In this document: positions 14,051 to 20,528 of the stretch, piece by piece
Numbering within the stretch: position 1 is the stretch's first letter
Layout of the letters: the number at the start of each line of letters is the position of its first letter
NCBI GenBank assembly: GCA_903873355.1
Contig: CAIQOG010000607.1
Coordinates: 1 to 21,485, forward strand
Source: an uncultured Bacteroidales bacterium
Lineage (GTDB): Bacteria; Bacteroidota; Bacteroidia; Bacteroidales; Paludibacteraceae
DNA: 21,485 bases
Reading direction: 5' to 3'
Made by a program: the position numbers and the translations under genes
Notes under the pieces: model-generated
What the model saw: the letters and a program-made list of their open reading frames with translations, nothing else
Told to the model about the DNA's origin: nothing
The model's database searches: none

Positions 14051-16495
14051 TTAGTTTTTCAAAAATCCCAACTCATACACCATCGGTTGGAGTTTTTCGG
14101 TGAGAGCTTTGTAGGCCGTTTCGAATGGTTTGAAGTTTACAAGTGGAAAATCGCCGCTGGCATTACGTGCCTGAAGTGCTTTTCGGATTTGATACCAGCC
14201 TGTATCGGGGCGGTTGAGTTTTAGTTCATCACGAACAGAGCGCACATCGGTGTGTGCAAAGTAAGCCTGCCAGAGTTTTCTGCCTTCTGCTAATACTTGT
14301 TTTGCTTCGGATGAAAACACCTCTTCATTATTGGGAGTGCGACTTGAAGCGTCACCAATTGGCGGAAGATTATTTATATACTGAACCATAAAATCCGATT
14401 CAAACCTATCGGGCGCACCAACTTCTTCTTCGGTGTACGGTATAAAATGATTGACAATGCTCCATTTTTTGTCGTTCCACTCCAAGTCATCAGCTCCGGC
14501 TGACCTTTGACTTCTATTGAATAACATCCATATTAAACAATCGCTTTTAAATTCTTCGGTTAGTTCTCCTGTTGGTTGCAGAAACTGGTCACGGTCATTA
14601 AGCCAATTAGGTATAACCAATCGACGAACTGAAAATATAATTGCGGATTGCCAAAGATTATCTGGTGTTACATAGAATCCATGACCATCGCTAAAACTTG
14701 ATGAAAATAATGCTGTTGATTGTTCGGCATGTTGCAAGTCATTTACAGAACAACGCATGTACCCGATAGCTCCATTTGACCATGTTTTTACACTCGGTTT
14801 AGATGTTGCCGGTGAAACTCCATTTTTTAACGGAATTACCAAAGTTTGATTTGACTTTGGTCGGTTTAACCATACATTTAAAAAAGAGTCATTCGGTAAA
14901 TTGTAAAATGTCTTTTCTCCTATTGGTTTTACACTTTTATCTAAAACATCAACTGACACTTCCATAAAAGAAGTTTTTTTGAGTGCATTTTGATTTGTTT
15001 CCCAAACTAAGAATCCAATTGGGAATTTTCCACTCAAACCATCAAACGCTTGATTATGTACAACAAATCCACCTATGTATTTTGCACTCCATGATTCTCT
15101 GAATTTTTCAAAATTTGGAGCATTCACGTATTTCATTGTGCTAAACATTGCAATAGTCGCTTTTGGAATTTCCAGTGCAATTCGTGCTATAAATTGAATA
15201 AACAATTCATTACTTGCTTTACCCCAATCTGACATTGCAGTTTCAGCGAATTTGGTTTTTGCCACTCCTGATTTTGTCTTAGCATCAATGCCAAGTGATG
15301 TATTTTCCCGGTTAGCCGCCTCCGCATACGGCGGATTAATCAACACCAATATCTTTTTTCCATCAGCAATGGCTTTGCGTAGGCTTTCTGGAATTTTGTT
15401 GGTAAGCGAGTAATCAATCTGTCCAGAGTCCGTAATATCATCATTCAGGTAATCGTACTGAAAGCGTTGTGCTGCCACGCAGGTTTTGGTGGCGCGCATC
15501 ACGTCCACATCAGCCTGATCGAGCGTACTCATATAGATATTGCGGGGATTGCTATGTTTTACTTCCAGGTTACCCACCCCGCAACACATATCCCACACAA
15601 TGTATTCGCGTTGCCAGTTTTTTCCCAGTGTTTCGGTGAGTTTATCGTAGGCTTTATCCACCACAGCCAGCGGCGTGTAGTACGCACCTTTGAAACTTCG
15701 TTCGTCGAGCGGAATCAAACTGTCGCGGCGTTCGAGCAGGTAATTGCGGTATTCGAGTTCAGGTGGACGGTGATAGATTTGCCAAAACTGCCGGTAGCCT
15801 TCACGGTTGCCCAGTTCATAGTTTTTGCCGTACAGGCAGAACACGGGAGCGGTATTTTTAAACATCAGTTCAGCCGACAATCCATCGTGGGTTGAAGCTT
15901 GTCCGTCGTGCATAATATCGGCAAAAAACAACAAGGCATAATCTTCGGGCGCAACGCCTTTAATTTCCTGTCCCACCATTTTCACCCATTTATCAAACAC
16001 CTGTTTCAGGTTATCGGGTGTAATCTGGGTGCGGATAATATCACCGTTTTTAATGGCACTTTTAATGGTGGAAATAAATTCATCCTCGTGCGTTTCGATG
16101 CGGAACGAAACAAAGTGTGTGCCGATATGCGCCGAAATGGCTTCGAGTGCTTCCTGTGTGTAACTGCTGGCGGATTTTCCCCATTTAATCGTCTTTTTGG
16201 CGAGGAAAGGAATCACATCCTCGCTTTTCATAATGGCTGCCTTTTGGGTATCAATCACGCAGAGGAAAGGCGGAATATAGTCGCCCTTGTTTAACGCTTC
16301 CTGCACATAATGCATCAGTTGCGTGAACATGGCGTAAGTGGAGTTTTTGAATCCGTCCTTTGCTTCGAACCAGATTTCTTTGGTCTGAATATCAATCAGG
16401 TTTTTGGAGTAGCCTTTCAGACCGAGCGCTTTGATATACGCATCTTTTACATCTTCTTCGCTCCGTGTTTGTTGCAGTTTTTCATAAAGGCTCAT
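14051..16495 (-). CDS. Type IIG-like restriction-modification enzyme (N6-adenine methyltransferase)
   Basis: Single protein of 814 aa. The N-terminus has a nuclease-like pattern, D35 in NLIDIQ and EAK (44-46) in IWFEAKDGF, resembling the PD-(D/E)xK core. After a helical linker (about 100-265) the adenine methyltransferase part begins. GAYYTP (270-275) is a motif X-like stretch, DMCCGVGN (302-309) is motif I for SAM binding, and NPPY (387-390) is catalytic motif IV. The remainder (about 400-690), AT-rich and variable-looking, probably holds the DNA-recognition domain, and a helical C-terminus follows. No separate restriction or specificity gene is next to it, which fits a combined restriction and modification polypeptide. 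A methyltransferase alone, with an inactive N-terminus, cannot be excluded. The upstream 366 bases hold a palindrome and a folded element but no recognisable promoter. A phage-defence role is inferred. Confidence 0.82.
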   Translation of the reverse strand: MSLYEKLQQTRSEEDVKDAYIKALGLKGYSKNLIDIQTKEIWFEAKDGFKNSTYAMFTQLMHYVQEALNKGDYIPPFLCVIDTQKAAIMKSEDVIPFLAKKTIKWGKSASSYTQEALEAISAHIGTHFVSFRIETHEDEFISTIKSAIKNGDIIRTQITPDNLKQVFDKWVKMVGQEIKGVAPEDYALLFFADIMHDGQASTHDGLSAELMFKNTAPVFCLYGKNYELGNREGYRQFWQIYHRPPELEYRNYLLERRDSLIPLDERSFKGAYYTPLAVVDKAYDKLTETLGKNWQREYIVWDMCCGVGNLEVKHSNPRNIYMSTLDQADVDVMRATKTCVAAQRFQYDYLNDDITDSGQIDYSLTNKIPESLRKAIADGKKILVLINPPYAEAANRENTSLGIDAKTKSGVAKTKFAETAMSDWGKASNELFIQFIARIALEIPKATIAMFSTMKYVNAPNFEKFRESWSAKYIGGFVVHNQAFDGLSGKFPIGFLVWETNQNALKKTSFMEVSVDVLDKSVKPIGEKTFYNLPNDSFLNVWLNRPKSNQTLVIPLKNGVSPATSKPSVKTWSNGAIGYMRCSVNDLQHAEQSTALFSSSFSDGHGFYVTPDNLWQSAIIFSVRRLVIPNWLNDRDQFLQPTGELTEEFKSDCLIWMLFNRSQRSAGADDLEWNDKKWSIVNHFIPYTEEEVGAPDRFESDFMVQYINNLPPIGDASSRTPNNEEVFSSEAKQVLAEGRKLWQAYFAHTDVRSVRDELKLNRPDTGWYQIRKALQARNASGDFPLVNFKPFETAYKALTEKLQPMVYELGFLKN

Positions 16496-16501
16496 AGGAA
16501 T

Positions 16502-16521
16502 CTTGAATTTTTTAATTCAAG
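16502..16521. promoter_or_regulatory. Palindrome just upstream of the restriction-modification start
   Basis: CTTGAATT (16502-16509) and AATTCAAG (16514-16521) are perfect complements around TTTT, 6 bases from the ATG at 16495. As DNA it could be an operator; as RNA it would place a hairpin over the ribosome-loading site. No controller-protein gene is visible nearby. Confidence 0.45.
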
Positions 16522-16530
16522 CCTTTATAC

Positions 16531-16689
16531 GGTGAGTTATAATACGCAAAAAGCGTGGAACCCACCTTACTACTCTCCAAGGTCGTAGGAGACCCGCACG
16601 AAAATAAGTTAAGCCCACGCCGTTTGGCATGAGCATTTCGCTAACTTATTTTATTCGTGCTCTATAAAATTTCCTACGTTTTGGAGAGT
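16531..16689 (-). ncRNA. Folded element upstream of the restriction-modification gene (unknown)
   Basis: Two structured parts lie in the 366-base gene-free stretch 16496-16861. Hairpin 1 (16531-16566) has GGTG/CACC, GTT/AAC and ACGC/GCGT stems around AAAAA. Hairpin 2 is a long rod built of paired blocks: ACTCTCCAA (16572-16580) with 16681-16689, CGTAGGA (16584-16590) with 16672-16678, GCACGAA (16596-16602) with 16654-16660, and AATAAGTTA (16603-16611) with 16642-16650. A small hairpin at 16616-16631 forms the tip. The tip pairs better as minus-strand RNA (a T-G wobble in place of a C/A mismatch), which points to the leader of the restriction-modification gene. A further 7-bp hairpin sits at 16700-16716. 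It could be a regulatory leader, a small RNA, or a non-autonomous mobile element; I do not recognise it. Confidence 0.45.
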
Positions 16690-16743
16690 TGAATAAAAGC
16701 TAAAATGCTATTTTAGTATGTTGAAAAAATTTATCTGTTTTTT

Positions 16744-16780
16744 GACCTCCCTCCAACTCCCTCCAAGGAGGGAGAGTTCT
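16744..16780 (+). repeat. GC-rich palindromic repeat, copy A
   Basis: CTCCCTCC (16757-16764), AA, GGAGGGAG (16767-16774) forms a perfect 8-bp hairpin, preceded by ACCTCCCTCCAA. It closely resembles the reverse complement of copy B at 16871-16900. Such CTCCC/GGGAG palindromes recur between genes in many Bacteroidota. The 80 bases between the copies (16781-16860) are AT-rich and hold nothing I can name. Confidence 0.65.
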
Positions 16781-16861
16781 GGTTTAGGAAGTTTTACTCG
16801 TTAAATATGTTTGTTTTATATATTTATTTTTTTTGTTCTTAATCAATTGCACAAATCTGAA

Positions 16862-17284
16862 TCACCCGACATCCCCCTCCCTGGAGGGGTTAGGGGAGGT
16901 CTCGACAATCTTATCCAATTCCTCTTTAATTTTCAACGCTACCAACCCGGCATTGTCATAAACCTCTTCGTTAGTAAATCGGATGACCTTATATCCCAAA
17001 CAATTTAAATCCTGTGTTCGTAACTCGTCTTGCTCTTTTTGCTGTAAATGAATTCCACCGTCTATTTCAATCACAAGATATTTCGACAAACACACAAAAT
17101 CAACCACATACTTGTCAATCACATGTTGACGTCTTATTTTATATCCTGTCTTTTTATTTCTGAGATACTCCCACAATATATGTTCGGCACAGGTGGGATT
17201 TGTCAGGAGGTCTTTACGTGCATCTTTAATATGTGCATACACATAGGGGTTTGCCGTATAATATTCTCCCGGTTTGCCTTCCAT
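16862..17284 (-). CDS. DUF559 endonuclease-like protein
   Basis: Protein of 140 aa with a DUF559 domain, a PD-(D/E)xK-fold family related to very-short-patch-repair (Vsr) endonucleases. Seen: helix TCAEHILWEYLRNKK (31-45), RRQHVIDKYVVDFVC (51-65) with D62, the core VIEIDGGIH (71-79) giving E73, D75 and H79, then RTQDLNCLGYKVIRFTNEEVYDN (89-111). These are the expected catalytic acids, so nuclease activity is plausible but undemonstrated for most members. The last 13 residues (ETSPNPSREGDVG) are encoded largely by palindromic repeat copy B, so the repeat supplies the tail and the stop codon; the domain itself ends near residue 126. It has its own -7 box and lies behind the terminator of the DUF5131 gene. 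A role in repair, defence or spread of the repeats is open. Confidence 0.85.
   Translation of the reverse strand: MEGKPGEYYTANPYVYAHIKDARKDLLTNPTCAEHILWEYLRNKKTGYKIRRQHVIDKYVVDFVCLSKYLVIEIDGGIHLQQKEQDELRTQDLNCLGYKVIRFTNEEVYDNAGLVALKIKEELDKIVETSPNPSREGDVG
16871..16900 (-). repeat. GC-rich palindromic repeat, copy B
   Basis: CCCCTCC (16874-16880), CT, GGAGGGG (16883-16889), then TTAGGGGAGGT on the plus strand. In reverse complement it lines up with copy A, so A and B form an inverted pair about 155 bases end to end. Copy B lies inside the 3' end of the DUF559 gene. Confidence 0.65.
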
Positions 17285-17301
17285 AACCTTTTTTGTTCGT
17301 G

Positions 17302-17309
17302 CAAAGATA
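17302..17309 (-). promoter_or_regulatory. -7 box for the DUF559 gene
   Basis: Minus strand TATCTTTG, an exact TAnnTTTG match, 18 bases before the start codon and just after the terminator of the upstream operon. There is no clear TTG upstream. Confidence 0.55.
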
Positions 17310-17328
17310 AGAATTGTTATTTAATACG

Positions 17329-17352
17329 AAAAGGAAGCGGATGCTTCCTTTT
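17329..17352 (-). terminator. Terminator of the TcmP-DUF5131 operon
   Basis: AAAAGGAAGC (17329-17338) and GCTTCCTTTT (17343-17352) are perfect complements around GGAT. It lies 6 bases beyond the DUF5131 stop codon. On the minus strand the arm ends in TTTT. Confidence 0.82.
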
Positions 17353-17358
17353 GAACGT

Positions 17359-18090
17359 TTACACTGCCTTTGGCATTTTCTGATAAATCTTACCCATTAT
17401 CATTTTGCCATTGGTTTTTTTACTTCGTTTAATGCCATCGCTGCCCCAGGCACCCCATTGTTTAAAGAAGAAAGCGGCTTCCTGTTCTTCTGTCTGTTGC
17501 ATAATAGATACTGCCCATTCTTCTTTCATCGGACGGGCACGGGTTCCACTTTCGCCGCCTACTATCACCCAATCAATGCCCGACAGATTCATTTCGCCCA
17601 AATCTTCCAACAACGGTTCGCATGAAAGAAACTTGATTTTTGCAGGAAGATGACGAAGATAATCAATACGTTCTTTTGAAGTTGCAACATCAACTGTAAC
17701 CCCTAACCATGCATTTTGTGGAATTGAATGTGAACTGAAATACTCATTCATCCGGTCGGCACGTTTGGTCAGTATCTGGTATTTATGATGTGGCGTTTCG
17801 CTGATTGTTTTCATCACTTTATCGATAAACGTGAAAGGAACATCTTTGTGAAACAAATCACTCATGGAGCAAACGAAAATATTATGGGGTTTCTTCCATT
17901 GTTTAGGTTCTGCCAAAACATCTTCGTGCATAGTCAGTTTAAAACCATTTGCATATTTCTCCTGCCTCATAGCTTGTAAACGACGCGACATAACTTCGGC
18001 ATAACAGTTAGCACAACCGGCCGACAGCTTAGTACATCCGGTTATCGGATTCCATGTTTTATCGGTCCATTCAATCTTGGTCGTTCTCAT
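17359..18090 (-). CDS. DUF5131 / phage Gp37-Gp68 family, three-Cys-motif protein
   Basis: Protein of 243 aa in the DUF5131 family (PF07505, named after phage proteins Gp37/Gp68). The N-terminal signature IEWTDKTWNPITGCTKLSAG is followed by CANCYAE, giving three cysteines C19, C26 and C29 (Cx6Cx2C). The motif recalls the iron-sulfur site of radical-SAM enzymes but with different spacing. Also seen are FVCSMSDLFHKDVPF (about 71-85), ILTKRADRM, WLGVTVDV, FLSCEPLLEDLG and WVIVGGESGTRARPM, all typical of the family and barrel-like. The start overlaps the TcmP stop by an ATGA, so the two are coupled; this partnership is the reason for the name TcmP. It is found in phages, mobile elements and defence neighbourhoods. 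The reaction and target are unknown. A hairpin terminator follows directly. Confidence 0.9.
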   Translation of the reverse strand: MRTTKIEWTDKTWNPITGCTKLSAGCANCYAEVMSRRLQAMRQEKYANGFKLTMHEDVLAEPKQWKKPHNIFVCSMSDLFHKDVPFTFIDKVMKTISETPHHKYQILTKRADRMNEYFSSHSIPQNAWLGVTVDVATSKERIDYLRHLPAKIKFLSCEPLLEDLGEMNLSGIDWVIVGGESGTRARPMKEEWAVSIMQQTEEQEAAFFFKQWGAWGSDGIKRSKKTNGKMIMGKIYQKMPKAV

Positions 18091-19240
18091 TTGGATTGGA
18101 TATTTATTTTTTTGACGTGATTATAATCAAGATAAAAAGCACCTTTACGACGGTCATCTCCTGAGAATAATAGCTTGTTAGCCTTTTCCAACCCTGATAA
18201 AATTTCATTGGTTTTTGAAATGCTAACTCCTTTTTCGAGTGCAAAAATATAAATACTTTGGTTAGTTTTTGCAGGTTTTAAGAAATTAATTAAATCTTCT
18301 TCAAATGCTGCCAGTTTCTTTATTTTGTCCGGAGCCCCGGTTTCGAACAAATCCATTGACAATTGTCCGGTTCGGATATGGTCTTCATCAATATCGTAAT
18401 TGGTTTCTCCTGTATGTGGGTCAATATCCCATGCGGCTTTAAGGAATTTTTCCAATCCCAAAGGATGATTTGAACCAAAAATAACACCATGAATATTATT
18501 ATTTTTTTTATGGAAAACTGACCTAAAAAATACTTTTTCCCATTTAATAATGATTTATAGTAATTGTATATTACACGATGACATTCAGCAGGTCTGCTTT
18601 CCGAAAAATCCAGCTTCGCATTATCAATATATGCCTTAAAGCCCGGATGTTCTTTGAATCGTCTTATATGGTTGGAGGAAATAAAAAACAGAAAATCAGT
18701 TTTTTGTAAGCTTGTCAATTGATTAAACACCTCTGTGGTAACATGTTTAATTCCATATTGGTCAATTAAAATAAAACGTGGTGTATGAGTTGTTTTATTG
18801 AATCGATCATATTCTGCAGCAAAGAAGTTTTGAAAATCCCGATTATAGTTATGTGTTTCAAAAGGGCAGTTTAATTTACTTTCAGGTGTTTTTGAAAATC
18901 CAAAATTACATTCAGCAGAGCATTCATGAAGTTTTAAATTTACATTTACATCCAGAAGAGATGATTTTATAGTAGAATAATCATTGAAATTCACGACAAC
19001 TTTAGTCGGGTTATATTTAAAGTCACTGCAATATGCTTTTAACTCATCCAAAATAATCAATGGACTTCCATAACTTCCTTCAGAGTCGGTACCCTCGCCG
19101 GCAAAGAAATCGTATATTTCAATACGTTCTGACTTGTTTTTTGTAAATACCGGCAACCACTCTCTGAAATACAACTTAAACAACTCTAACTTTACCTTTG
19201 TACCCTCATCAAAGGGTTTTGCATGAATGTCTTTTGCCAT
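18087..19240 (-). pseudogene. tcmP: TcmP, three-Cys-motif partner protein, interrupted by a frameshift at a run of eight A
   Basis: Two reading frames together give one protein of about 384 aa. Frame 1 runs from the ATG at 19240 and carries the family start (EGTKVKLELFKLYFREWLP, about 12-30, then IYDFFAGEG near 42-50 and GSPLIILDEL). Frame 2 ends at 18087 and carries the C-terminal part (PLGLEKFLKAAWDIDPHTGE). They join if one base is reread, or one A added, in the A8 run (T at 18502-18509), giving SIKKNNNIHGVIFG after residue 243. In frame 1 the run reads ATA AAA AAA, a canonical A AAA AAA slippery heptamer. So this is a broken gene, a sequencing indel, or slippage-dependent expression. DFFAGEG resembles SAM-binding motif I of methyltransferases, which suggests such a fold. 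The stop overlaps the DUF5131 start (ATGA). Confidence 0.82.
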
Positions 19241-19345
19241 ATTTTTTTGAATTATCTCTTGTTTTAAAGATGTTCTAGCATTTTCCTTCTAGCCACAGCC
19301 ATACGAAGAAGCTTAGCCGAACACAGACTACGGTCAACTGAGGTA

Positions 19346-19714
19346 TTAATCATCATTATTAATATCATCCTCTGATATCTTACATAGTATACCTGAACTG
19401 ATTAGCCTATATGCAATCTCATCTACCAGGTTTCCAGTTTTCCATTGTCTCCTAAGTGTAGGATTTAGATTATTTGAGAATTCATATTCATGATAAACAT
19501 CCATTATTTCATTTATTTCATCACCACTGGGAAATGACATTGTATTTCCGTTGATATGTAAAATATATGTTTTAGCATTTAAATTAAATTGTTTATCTCT
19601 GGTTTTATCAAACAATAATTCAAACTCCCCTTCATTGTAAATAGTTATTTTTATTTCATATCCTTGTTCAGAATTTTGAACAATGCTGTTGATATGTGCT
19701 GAATATTTCTCCAT
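19346..19714 (-). CDS. Hypothetical protein
   Basis: Protein of 122 aa, not recognised. The N-terminal two thirds look like a small beta-rich domain (YEIKITIYNEGEFELLF, YILHINGNTMSFPSG) and a helical part follows (DEINEIMDVYHEYEF, NLVDEIAYRLISSG). The end is acidic (SEDDINNDD). No signal peptide or membrane segment. Its ATG abuts the stop codon of the upstream 194-aa gene (TAA then ATG), so the two are almost certainly one operon. Low GC, as in the neighbouring accessory genes. The region 19241-19345 between this gene and TcmP shows no clear promoter. Confidence 0.7.
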   Translation of the reverse strand: MEKYSAHINSIVQNSEQGYEIKITIYNEGEFELLFDKTRDKQFNLNAKTYILHINGNTMSFPSGDEINEIMDVYHEYEFSNNLNPTLRRQWKTGNLVDEIAYRLISSGILCKISEDDINNDD

Positions 19715-20299
19715 TTAATTTTTTGTTTTACGAGTTTGATTAAAAATGTGAAATTCACATATAATTGGTGGGTATTTTTCTTCTCTTTCTCGATGCGTTA
19801 ATTGATATTGCAAATATTCATCGTAATTCTCAATTCTACTCCATGGATTTGGATATTTTTCATTAAACATTTCCTTTTGAATAAAACTATCTATTGGTAT
19901 GTGAAAAAATATTGCATTCTTTTCAATGTTTTGAATTCGTTTTTCTCCAAAAAGCAACCAGTATTTAAGCGTCATGTTTATCCATTTTTGAGCTTGACCG
20001 ATACTTAATTCATTCCATTTATTTATTAAACTCATGCAGAGTTCCCTGTGTATTTGATCAAACAATTTCTGATTTTCAATTTCTAATGATATAATCCTGA
20101 GTAACTCGCTTTTAATGTAAAGTTCAGCGTCATTTCTTAGTATGTTTCTTTTATTTCGATCTTTATCTTTTATTACTAATGTCCTGTTAAAGTCAAGATA
20201 TGCTCTTTTAATTCCTGCAATCTCAAATCCTTTCTCGATATTAAAATATACCCGAATATAAAAGTTTTCTTTCAGATCAAAAGGTAAAAGCTCTTTCAT
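19715..20299 (-). CDS. Hypothetical protein
   Basis: Protein of 194 aa, not recognised. It is soluble, with no signal peptide. A beta-like N-terminus (ENFYIRVYFNIEKGFEIAG) leads into a long helical part with LSIGQAQKWINMTLKYWLLF (about 117-136), then IFFHIPIDSFIQKEMF and a C-terminal YPPIICEFHIFNQTRKTKN. The aromatic-rich helix and the HIPIDSF motif look conserved, but I cannot name a family. It is first in a two-gene operon: the next gene's ATG abuts its TAA. No TAnnTTTG promoter was found within 60 bases upstream. An 84-bp multi-hairpin repeat lies about 50 bases upstream. AT-rich like its neighbours. A defence or toxin-antitoxin role is possible from the surroundings only. Confidence 0.7.
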   Translation of the reverse strand: MKELLPFDLKENFYIRVYFNIEKGFEIAGIKRAYLDFNRTLVIKDKDRNKRNILRNDAELYIKSELLRIISLEIENQKLFDQIHRELCMSLINKWNELSIGQAQKWINMTLKYWLLFGEKRIQNIEKNAIFFHIPIDSFIQKEMFNEKYPNPWSRIENYDEYLQYQLTHREREEKYPPIICEFHIFNQTRKTKN

Positions 20300-20350
20300 A
20301 ATTATCTTACAGTAAATTGTTATTAACTTCTTGTATTAAAAATCAACCCA

Positions 20351-20434
20351 TTGCTGCCGCACGAATCCTTTCGTGTGGCAAACCACATCCGGTTATTTCT
20401 ATTCCCACCACGCGATGAAATCGCGCGGCAGCAA
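20351..20434. repeat. 84-bp multi-hairpin repeat (REP/MITE-like)
   Basis: The outer arms TTGCTGCCGC (20351-20360) and GCGGCAGCAA (20425-20434) are perfect complements. Inside are three hairpins: CACGAA/TTCGTG (20360-20375), GTGG/CCAC around CAAA (20375-20386) and CGCGAT/ATCGCG around GAA (20411-20425). The linker is GGTTATTTCTATTCCCACCA. It is GC-rich within very AT-rich surroundings. The form is that of a palindromic element mobilised by an IS200-like or RAYT transposase elsewhere in the genome; no transposase is present in this window. It sits between two divergently oriented genes. Confidence 0.7.
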
Positions 20435-20501
20435 GTGAATATGTCAGATTACAAAGATTAAATAATATATCCCGAATTACAGTTAAACTAGAATAAATTA
20501 A

Positions 20502-20509
20502 TATATTTG
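20502..20509 (+). promoter_or_regulatory. -7 box for the four-helix membrane protein
   Basis: TATATTTG, an exact TAnnTTTG match, 19 bases before the start codon. No good TTG at the usual distance. Confidence 0.55.
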
Positions 20510-20528
20510 CAAAAAATAAAATTCAAAG

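Noticed and set aside
15467..16294. Long plus-strand open frames (142 and 131 codons) opposite the restriction-modification gene
   Set aside because: They are antisense to a well-supported coding region with clear motifs, their translations look like nothing recognisable, and they have no promoter match.
16496..16861. CRISPR array or origin in the repeat-rich gap
   Set aside because: There are only two palindromic repeat copies in inverted orientation, no regular spacers, and no iteron or DnaA-box cluster.
18320..18500. C-terminal extension of TcmP frame 1 (hydrophobic IIIFMVLFLVQIILW) as a genuine membrane segment
   Set aside because: It is the out-of-frame reading of sequence that gives a good TcmP continuation in the other frame, so it is a frameshift product.
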